From Toxorhynchites rutilus septentrionalis (lineage: Eukaryota > Arthropoda > Insecta > Diptera > Culicidae): a stretch of 64,000 nt of DNA. This document shows, piece by piece, positions 54,547-61,898 of the stretch. The first letter of the stretch is position 1; each line of letters begins with the position of its first letter. Location of the stretch: contig NC_073746.1 of the NCBI RefSeq assembly GCF_029784135.1, positions 302,075,455 through 302,139,454 on the forward strand, given 5' to 3'. The notes under the pieces are model-generated. The model made no database searches. It was given only the letters and a program-made list of their open reading frames with translations, and was not told where the DNA came from. Position numbers and translations under genes: made by a program.

Positions 54547-57500
54547 GGCAGACTTATCTCACTTCTTAACTAGGCGAACCTAGCCAGAATTTTCACCTGC
54601 CCCCGGGCTTCTGAATGCCAAAGGGGGACTAGGCTCTGCGGAATGCACGTATCTGCATGCTCGTGCTGTTTCAGTCCTGACCGAGAAATTGTCGGACAAT
54701 CGCGCAGGTGCTAAGGATGACCGACTTTTGGATGCCGGCCAATTCCTTCTCCATGTTCAACACCTTTAGCGCTTCCAGAAGTGTCTTCGGGACAATTCCA
54801 GTTCCAGAGAGAACGACTGGAACAATTCTTGGGACCTCCCTTAGCCCCCACAGTTCCTTGAGCTCCACGGCCAATGGTCGGTACTTGCAGATTTTGCGAC
54901 CGTGGGTCTCCTCCAGATTCTGGTTCAGTGGAATAGCGACATCGATGATGGTGACTTTGCGGTCGCTCTTGTCGTAAACCATTATATCTGGGCGGTTGTG
55001 GTGGATCGAGAGGTCGGTCAGAACAGTGCGATCCCAGTACAGCTTGAAACGGTCATTTTCCAGGACAGGTGCAGGCAGGTACCGGTAGTTTGGTACGTTG
55101 TCTTCCAGTAGAGCACATTGGAGCGCCAGTTGTCGATGAACAATACGGGCCACGTTGTTGTGGCGCTCGGTGTAGGCTGCGTTGGCCAAAACGGGACAGC
55201 CTCCCATAATGTGCTCTATGTTTTCACCTGGTTGATGGCACATCCGGCAAATGTCATCAACGTCTTGATGCCAGACGTACCGCCTGCAGTTTCTCGTCGG
55301 CATTATCCTGTCCTGGATGGCTATCATGTCGGCTTCTACTACTGAAGAGAGTTCACCACGCGTTAGCCACAGATTAGATGCGGCCTTGTCGACGTGTGGC
55401 CGGTCCAGTTGATGGGGGTGGGCACCATGCACTGCCTTCTGCTTCCAAGCTGCAATCTTCTCCTCCACTGTCTGCAGATTGCAGTTGAGTTGGTACTCCG
55501 CTTGCGCCAAGTGCAGAGCGCTGTATCCTCTGTCGGCGGCGCAGACAGCCCGGTATAGCGCGTTTTGGTTGGCGCGTTCTGCGAAGTACTCGCGCAGTTG
55601 TCGTACCTGGGCAACACACAGTGCAGATATGTCGACTATTCCAAGTCCCCCTTCTTTGCGTGGCAGTGAGACTCTCTCCAGTGCCGATTGAGGATGGTGC
55701 ATTCCGGCCTCTTTGAATGCTTTCCTCATCCTCCTCTCAAGGTCCTCTAGGTTAGTTTTGCTCCATTTGACTACACCAAAACTGAAGGTCAGTAGGGGAA
55801 CCGCGAATGTGTTGATCGCGCGTACCTTGTTCCCCGCGTTGAGGAAAGTCCTCAGGACACAGTTCACTCGACTCAAGAACTTGTCTCGCAGCTCCGTCTT
55901 GATGTCGGAGTGGCGAATCCCGGTGAGCTGTCGGAATCCAAGATATTTATAGGATTCGCCACGAACCATGTCTCTTATGAACTCGCCGTCATAGACCTCG
56001 TAACCTCCGGATTCGGTAAGCTGCCCTTTCAGCAGATGGACACAGCGGCACTTGTCGAGGCCGAACTCCATGCAGATGTCCCTGCTTATGTCTTCGACAA
56101 CCCGGATAGCTACACCTAGACGCTGACGTGAATCAGCGTAGACCTTGAGATCATCCATGTAAAAGGTATGGGTCACTTCTTCGTGGGCGCCGTCGCCATA
56201 CCTTATTTTATAGCCATGACCGTTTCTATTGAGCGTCCTACTGAGGGGGTTCAGTGCCAGACAAAACCAAAGCGGGCTGAAAGAGTCGCCTTGGAATATC
56301 CCCCTCTTTATCTGCAGCGTTCTAGACTGCAACACATTTTCCCCATCACTGAGGTGCAGAGACGTGCTCCACTGCCTCATCGCATGCTGCAGGAACCTAA
56401 CGACGACGGGATCAATCTTGTATAGCTCCAATACCCGGACGAGAAACGAGTGAGGTATGGAGTCATAAGCCTTCCTGTAATCGATGTAGGCCATACTTAG
56501 GTTCCGCTGGTTATATACCGCCTGGCCGACTATGGCTGCGTCGATGATGGCCTGGTCTTTGCAGCCATGCGTATTTTTCCTGCATCCTTTCTGCTCTTCT
56601 GCGATGATATGGTGTTGTTCGCAGTGGGCAGAAACTTTGGCGGTTATGATGCTGCTTAATATCTTGTACAGACTCGATAGGCACGTTATCGGCCTGTACT
56701 TTGATGGGTTCAATGTGTTGCTGTCTTTCGGGAGGAGGAATGTGACGCCACGGGTGGCGAATTCAGGGAGGTTGTGTGGGTCACGTAGCACCTTGTTGAA
56801 GCACTCAGCTATCTTTTGATGTGCGACGGTCAGCTTCTTGTGCCAGAAGTTCTGAACACCATCGGGGCCCGGTGCTGCCCAGTTCCTCAGGTACCGCGAG
56901 GCTTCGCGGACATCGTTCTCTTCGACGATGATAGCTGGCATCTCTCCAATTTCACCACAACTCTCCTCCTCCCGTCTTAACCACATTTGCCCGTCGCGAT
57001 GTTGTACTGGGGTCTCCCAAATACCAGCCCAGAAGTTCGTCACATCGCTAATATCTGGCAAACCTTCGCGGTAGTCGGGCTTCTCGTCGCTAATGTGGTC
57101 GTAGAACGCTTTTTCGTTATCTCTGAACATCCGATTTTGTTCCTGGCGCTTTGCAGAGTCAGAGTAACGTTTCAGCCGTTTAGTTAGGACGCTCAATTGC
57201 TGTACCAGTGTGTCGAGTTTTTCCGTCAGCTGGTGAGCTCCCAGCTGGCGAAGTTCAGTAGGCCGCACGATCACAGCAACTTGGCGACATAATTTCACCG
57301 ATCTGCTGCCTCTTTTGTACGCCATCAGTCTTCCAATTGCGGCGCGCTTGTTTAGGATCCGTTGCTCCAATCTCCTTCGCCATGGAGGCTCACGCCTTTC
57401 ACGGAGATGTTGGAGCAGTCCGCCTCTTGGCCTAATACGGTATCCTAAACTTTTGGCGGTCGCCACAGCAGCACAGTAAACTTTCAGTTGCAGCTCCTCC

Positions 57501-58418
57501 ATGTTCTCAGCATCAACCAAGTGCAGCGGAAGAACGTGCTCGTTCATGAGCTTTACTGCACTTGTCAGCCTGCGGGAATGCTGCAACTTCGGGATCCTGG
57601 GGCGCGACAAAGGGTCCGTGTCGCGGAACTGTGAGATCGCCTCGTCGTAATGGAAGACCAGATCGCGTAGTAGTTGTTGATCTGGTTGTGGATCTTCCGG
57701 CTCAGAGGGTTGTTGTACTGTGGCCTCCACTGGTGCTGATTCGCGTGCCCCACTCGCGAATGAATTGCTCAGCCGTACTGAACTTCGTCTCGACACATCG
57801 CTTGCTCTGTTGTTCCTGGAGCTTATTTCTCTCTGCACCTGCTGCTTGATCTCGTCGATTTGCGTTTGGGAGAGCATGTTGTTGCGTACTATCGCTCTAC
57901 GCCTCGCGTTCATCGCGTTCTGATCAAGCCTCCCGACGAACTCTGGATACGCTTCCTCGAACATTGTTAGTATTCGAGGGCGACCGCTCATGTCCGTCTC
58001 CAAAGCAGTGCAGATGTAATAGGCGCGGATCACGAATTCATTCATTTCGTGTGTCCACATGATCCGGCGCCTAGTGGTACCCACAAGTGTGGACGACTGT
58101 CGTCTGGCAGTCGCAACACGTCTCGTAGGCGCAGCGTTTCTTGGGTGATGTCGATGGCTGCTGTTTCCGTGTGGCGGTAGCTCTTCGGGTTGAACCCGGC
58201 TGGTGGCCCGCTCTTGCACATCGCCCTCCAGCCGCTGGCCGCTCGCTCTTACGCCCGTTCCAGGACCAGCTCCAGTTCGGGGACCCTCCTCGGGTGATCG
58301 CATTCTAATTAATCTTCGTGATCGTAGCTCCATGTTATTGGGTGTATCTCCTTTGCCCGGGAGACAGCGGGTTGGCAAGGCCTCCATGACCCGGGAGGCC
58401 TTCCCCGGGAGAGATATA
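54547..58418 (-). mobile_element. Non-LTR retrotransposon copy 2 (5'-truncated)
   Basis: Nearly identical to copy 1, with scattered substitutions, from its 3' end to GAGAGATATA, where copy 1 continues with GCGCTC. About 190 bp of 5' sequence is missing. Its 5' end abuts TATATAT plus A12, the tail of copy 3. Confidence 0.88.
54671..58387 (-). CDS. Non-LTR ORF protein, copy 2
   Basis: 1238 codons. It corresponds to copy 1 from residue 40 and starts at the in-frame MEALPTRCLPGKG. The Myb-like region, RT with YMDD, zinc knuckle and restriction-like endonuclease are all intact. A handful of substitutions against copy 1 (for example K/N near the start, PPE to PSE before EDPQ, F/V after KIDP). The original 5' region is lost, so natural expression would depend on the surrounding element. 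Confidence 0.88.
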   Translation of the reverse strand: MEALPTRCLPGKGDTPNNMELRSRRLIRMRSPEEGPRTGAGPGTGVRASGQRLEGDVQERATSRVQPEELPPHGNSSHRHHPRNAAPTRRVATARRQSSTLVGTTRRRIMWTHEMNEFVIRAYYICTALETDMSGRPRILTMFEEAYPEFVGRLDQNAMNARRRAIVRNNMLSQTQIDEIKQQVQREISSRNNRASDVSRRSSVRLSNSFASGARESAPVEATVQQPSEPEDPQPDQQLLRDLVFHYDEAISQFRDTDPLSRPRIPKLQHSRRLTSAVKLMNEHVLPLHLVDAENMEELQLKVYCAAVATAKSLGYRIRPRGGLLQHLRERREPPWRRRLEQRILNKRAAIGRLMAYKRGSRSVKLCRQVAVIVRPTELRQLGAHQLTEKLDTLVQQLSVLTKRLKRYSDSAKRQEQNRMFRDNEKAFYDHISDEKPDYREGLPDISDVTNFWAGIWETPVQHRDGQMWLRREEESCGEIGEMPAIIVEENDVREASRYLRNWAAPGPDGVQNFWHKKLTVAHQKIAECFNKVLRDPHNLPEFATRGVTFLLPKDSNTLNPSKYRPITCLSSLYKILSSIITAKVSAHCEQHHIIAEEQKGCRKNTHGCKDQAIIDAAIVGQAVYNQRNLSMAYIDYRKAYDSIPHSFLVRVLELYKIDPVVVRFLQHAMRQWSTSLHLSDGENVLQSRTLQIKRGIFQGDSFSPLWFCLALNPLSRTLNRNGHGYKIRYGDGAHEEVTHTFYMDDLKVYADSRQRLGVAIRVVEDISRDICMEFGLDKCRCVHLLKGQLTESGGYEVYDGEFIRDMVRGESYKYLGFRQLTGIRHSDIKTELRDKFLSRVNCVLRTFLNAGNKVRAINTFAVPLLTFSFGVVKWSKTNLEDLERRMRKAFKEAGMHHPQSALERVSLPRKEGGLGIVDISALCVAQVRQLREYFAERANQNALYRAVCAADRGYSALHLAQAEYQLNCNLQTVEEKIAAWKQKAVHGAHPHQLDRPHVDKAASNLWLTRGELSSVVEADMIAIQDRIMPTRNCRRYVWHQDVDDICRMCHQPGENIEHIMGGCPVLANAAYTERHNNVARIVHRQLALQCALLEDNVPNYRYLPAPVLENDRFKLYWDRTVLTDLSIHHNRPDIMVYDKSDRKVTIIDVAIPLNQNLEETHGRKICKYRPLAVELKELWGLREVPRIVPVVLSGTGIVPKTLLEALKVLNMEKELAGIQKSVILSTCAIVRQFLGQD

Positions 58419-58434
58419 TATATTTTTTTTTTTT

Positions 58435-59993
58435 GGCAGACTTATCTCACTTCTTAACTAGGCGAACCTAGCCAGAATTTTCACCTGCCCCCGGGCTTCT
58501 GAATGCCAAAGGGGGACTAGGCTCTGCGGAATGCACGTATCTGCATGCTCGTGCTGTTTTAGTCCTGACCGAGGAATTGTCGGACAATCGCGCAGGTGCT
58601 AAGGATGACCGACTTTTGGATGCCGGCCAATTCCTTCTCGATGTTCAACACCTTTAGCGCTTCCAGAAGTGTCTTCGGGATAATTCCAGTTCCAGAGAGA
58701 ACGACTGGAACAATTCTTGGGACCTCCCTTAGCCCCCACAGTTCCTTGAGCTCCACGGCCAATGGTCGGTACTTGCAGATTTTGCGACCGTGGGTCTCCT
58801 CCAGATTCTGGTTCAGTGGAATAGCGACATCGATGATGGTGACTTTGCGGTCGCTCTTGTCGTAAACCATTATATCTGGCCGGTTGTGGTGGATCGAGAG
58901 GTCGGTCAGAACAGTGCGATCCCAGTACAGCTTGAAACGGTCATTTTCCAGGACAGGTGCAGGCAGGTACCGGTAGTTTGGTACGTTGTCTTCCAGTAGA
59001 GCACATTGGAGCGCCAGTTGTCGATGAACAATACGGGCCACGTTGTTGTGGCGCTCGGTGTAGGCTGCGTTGGCCAAAACGGGACAGCCTCCCATAATGT
59101 GCTCTATGTTTTCACCTGGTTGATGGCACATCCGGCAAATGTCATCAACGTCTTGATGCCAGACGTACCGCCTGCAGTTTCTCGTCGGCATTATCCTGTC
59201 CTGGATGGCTATCATGTCGGCTTCTACTACTGAAGAGAGTTCACCACGCGTTAGCCACAGATTAGATGCGGCCTTGTCGACGTGTGGCCGGTCCAGTTGA
59301 TGGGGGTGGGCACCATGCACTGCCTTCTGCTTCCAAGCTGCAATCTTCTCCTCCACTGTCTGCAGATTGCAGTTGAGTTGGTACTCCGCTTGCGCCAAGT
59401 GCAGAGCGCTGTATCCTCTGTCGGCGGCGCAGACAGCCCGGTATAGCGCGTTTTGGTTGGCGCGTTCTGCGAAGTACTCGCGCAGTTGTCGTACCTGGGC
59501 AACACACAGTGCAGAAATGTCGACGATTCCAAGTCCCCCTTCTTTGCGTGGTAGTGAAACTCTCTCCAGTGCCGATTGAGGATGGTGCATTCCGGCCTCT
59601 TTGAATGCTTTCCTCATCCTCCTCTCAAGGTCCTCTAGGTTAGTTTTGCTCCATTTGACTACACCAAAACTGAAGGTCAGCAGGGGAACCGCGAATGTGT
59701 TGATCGCGCGTACCTTGTTCCCCGCGTTGAGGAAAGTCCTCAGGACACAGTTCACTCGACTCAAGAACTTGTCTCGCAGCTCCGTCTTGATGTCGGAGTG
59801 GCGAATCCCGGTGAGCTGTCGGAATCCAAGATATTTATAGGATTCGCCACGAACCATGTCTCTTATAAACTCGCCGTCATAGACCTCGTAGCCTCCGGAT
59901 TCGGTAAGTTGTCCTTTCAGCAGGTGGACACAGCGACACTTGTCGAGGCCGAACTCCATACAGATGTCCCTGCTTATGTCTTCGACAACCCGG

Positions 59994-59996
<3 letters not shown>
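58435..59996 (-). mobile_element. Non-LTR retrotransposon copy 3 (strongly 5'-truncated)
   Basis: 1.56 kb from the common 3' end to CGGATA, beyond which an A41 run (59997-60037) replaces the element. It lacks the N-terminal region and most of RT. Confidence 0.88.
58559..59959 (-). pseudogene. Non-LTR ORF fragment, copy 3 (C-terminal third)
   Basis: The frame stays open for 466 codons from MEFGLDKCRC to the same stop region, covering the end of RT, the zinc knuckle and the restriction-like endonuclease. RT catalytic motifs are missing because of 5' truncation, so it cannot be autonomous. Confidence 0.9.

Positions 59997-60037
<41 letters not shown>
59997..60037 (-). repeat. A41 run between gypsy leader and copy 3
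   Basis: 41 consecutive T on the plus strand, the longest homopolymer in the window, at the 5' border of the insertion complex. Confidence 0.9.
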
Positions 60038-60042
<5 letters not shown>

Positions 60043-60208
60043 TCTTACGTACTTTATACGCGCGAGAAAATGTGTTGTTCTACACTTCACTTGTTAATGA
60101 ATTAGTTATTCACTTTGTGATATATCAAGTGTCCGCTTACCACTGGTGGGGGCTCGCACTTCTGAATTTGTATTTTGTTGTGTTAGGTTTAGATAATTGT
60201 TCGTGTTT

Positions 60209-60234
60209 ACTTACAGGAAGATTACTGCTTTCAT
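60209..60234 (-). promoter_or_regulatory. Candidate env exon 1 start and splice donor
   Basis: An ATG at 60234-60232 opens a frame that meets a consensus GTAAGT donor after 20 nt (exon end 60215). Joining to the acceptor at 44397/44396 keeps the phase of the open env frame and would supply a hydrophobic, signal-peptide-like N-terminus. Without splicing this ATG runs into a stop after seven codons. Confidence 0.6.
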
Positions 60235-60456
60235 CTCCTGGAGTCTGGGTAGGTTGAATCGGTTTCCTCGTAGATCGTTCGTTCCAGGTGGCGGGATTAG
60301 TTTTCCTAACGGCAGCGAGTCCTTGATTTTCGCTCAGGGGGTCCTCTCGCTTGTTCGTTTGGTTTCTTCAGTAGATGTAAACTTCTCCTCTTTAACTCGG
60401 TGGCGGTGCTTCCAGATATCCGCTCTATAAACACTACTCACTTCGTTGTACCACTT

Positions 60457-60472
60457 GGCCAATGACTGCGCC
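60457..60472 (-). other. Gypsy primer-binding site
   Basis: GGCGCAGTCATTGGCC directly follows the LTR end (with LTR T, TGGCGCAGTC). The TGGCGCAGTC word is, from memory, the tRNA-Ser-type site of Drosophila 17.6/297/ZAM elements. Confidence 0.7.
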
Positions 60473-60854
60473 AATTATGCCGTGACTTAACTCGCGGTTT
60501 AAAAAAAACTTTTATTTAATTTCTAATTACCCTTTTTATTCGTTTATAACACTTTACATTCGGTTCATAAACCTTTATGCCCGTATTCAACTCGGCTACG
60601 CTCAAGACTAAATTCTATAATCGTATTACAAGGCTTAAATAGACTACATCTGCTGATCTCATTATTTCCGTCGGTGGTTCGAACCTGATCGAACCTTTGT
60701 TCGCGTCGTTCGATTGATTTCCGCGGCGTCGGCAAATGTTGGTTTACACGCGCGGTGTAACTTTGACGCCTCTGTCTGTTGCTATGGGTCTCGGCTGGGC
60801 TTTTGCTGACGTCTTGACTTCTGGGACGCCTTGGTCGGTCGGTTGTGGTGTAAC

Positions 60855-60855
<1 letters not shown>
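60473..60855 (-). repeat. Gypsy element 5' LTR
   Basis: 383 bp, same as 42448-42830 by eye. Flanked on the right by (TA)n. Confidence 0.92.

Positions 60856-60886
<31 letters not shown>
60856..60886. repeat. (TA)n microsatellite, right flank of gypsy element
   Basis: About 15 TA units between the LTR and the Helitron-like 5' end. The other half of the tract is at 42376-42447. Confidence 0.9.
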
Positions 60887-60887
<1 letters not shown>

Positions 60888-60888
<1 letters not shown>

Positions 60889-61620
60889 CTCGTGTCATGG
60901 TGTTTGTTACCGAACTCCTCCGAAACGGCTCGATCGATTTTGATGAAATTATACTCAAAATACTTGGTAGGTATGAGAATAGGTTGTAAACTATATATGA
61001 TACCGGTAGGATACCGATAACCATACATTTAATACCCAATAGGGTGGCTCTATGCAGAAAAAAGATCTGGATATTTTTTTTCAAAATTTTGACTTCATAC
61101 CATACATATAACCTTAAATTTTGACCCCAATTCCCTATTTTTAATTGCGATTTTATTTTTGTGTGTCAAAAATATTCTAATAATTTAACCGTTGTTCGTT
61201 TTTTCAACAGAACGAATTTATTTAAGTTGTTCAATGACTGATGGCGTAACGCCCGCTTCATTGAACATCCATCTACAAATACACAAGTAACATCAATTCA
61301 TCTAAAGCAGGGAGCATCTCCGACGAGCTGGAAGCCTTTTTGAATGAGCACAATGAGTTATCGAAATTCTTCAAATCACATTTGCTCGGATTACAAAATG
61401 ACAATCACGCTATTGCCACCAACCCTGATAAAACATCAGCTGGAGAGCACGTGTGTAGATCCAAAGTACAAGCGCTGCTGGAATCATGATAGCACGGTGA
61501 CACGAGAAATTTAATGCAAAGAAAAAACAATAATCTGGAATTCATCGTTGACACACACCGTTCATACGACCCTCGCTATGTTCTTCCTCAATGGCACTAA
61601 CGTTCCCAAGGTTTGCCTTC
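60888..61620 (+). pseudogene. Helitron relic: 5' end and N-terminal coding remnant
   Basis: TCTCGTGTCATGGTGTTTGT at 60888 follows an A and is a Helitron-like 5' start (TC). Further on, 61320-61500 encodes LEAFLNEHNELSKFFKSHLL then NPDKTSAGEH, resembling the Helitron N-terminal region (LxxxLxxHNxLxxxFK ... ADKxPxGxH). About 61535-61605 encodes LEFIVDTHRSYDPRYV, resembling the ETHRSYDALQYPL motif of the same proteins. Stops separate the pieces. Rep and helicase domains are absent. Confidence 0.6.
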
Positions 61621-61898
61621 TCAACGTAGTACTACTTGCGTCATTTTTATTAGTAAATAGTTGAGATTTCTATGACGAACAATACGCCTTGAATGTATTC
61701 TGGAGTGGCAAGCTCAAGAATACGCGTGACTACAGTGCAAGTTAGAAGGGTTTCTTTAACGAAAAATCTCTTACATAAACATTAGACCAACGAGACCCCG
61801 TCACAGATACTTAATTCATTATGAACATCATTTCTCATTTTGATTTAATATTTATGAACATGCGACGAAACAAACAGAGGGCGCGCTCGAAAGATTTT
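61621..61898. other. No gene seen
   Basis: AT-rich sequence between the Helitron relic and Rep-A. Confidence 0.4.

Larger units (their letters stand above)
49058..60037 (-). other. Insertion complex in the gypsy leader
   Basis: Between the gag-proximal leader (49024-49057) and the LTR-proximal leader (60038-60472) lie, in minus-strand order: an A-run of 41, truncated non-LTR copy 3, A12, truncated copy 2, A8, 1.4 kb of unrelated DNA, A14, full-length copy 1, A12. All three non-LTR copies have the same orientation as the host element. Confidence 0.8.
60038..60472 (-). other. Gypsy 5' leader, LTR-proximal part
   Basis: 435 bp after the 5' LTR. It holds the primer-binding site, a short env first exon candidate and two donor-like sites (GTAAGT at 60214-60209 and GTAAGA at 60048-60043). 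It would continue into 49057-49024 without the insertion. Confidence 0.7.
42448..60855 (-). mobile_element. Errantivirus-like Ty3/gypsy element with env, leader split by 11-kb insertion
   Basis: 383-bp LTRs at both ends look identical. A GGCGCAGTC primer-binding site follows the 5' LTR and a GGGGGGAGG polypurine tract precedes the 3' LTR. gag, pol and env frames are all intact. Flanks are (TA)n, consistent with the TATATA target preference and 4-bp duplications known for gypsy-type elements. The stretch 49058-60037 interrupts the leader and holds three non-LTR copies and other DNA; removing it leaves about 7.4 kb, normal for the group. An alternative is that the two parts belong to two elements joined by recombination or misassembly. 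Confidence 0.85.

Noticed and set aside
49229..60097. Many 60-110 codon plus-strand frames repeated three times
   Set aside because: Antisense or frame-shifted shadows of the three non-LTR ORFs, recurring because the copies are nearly identical.
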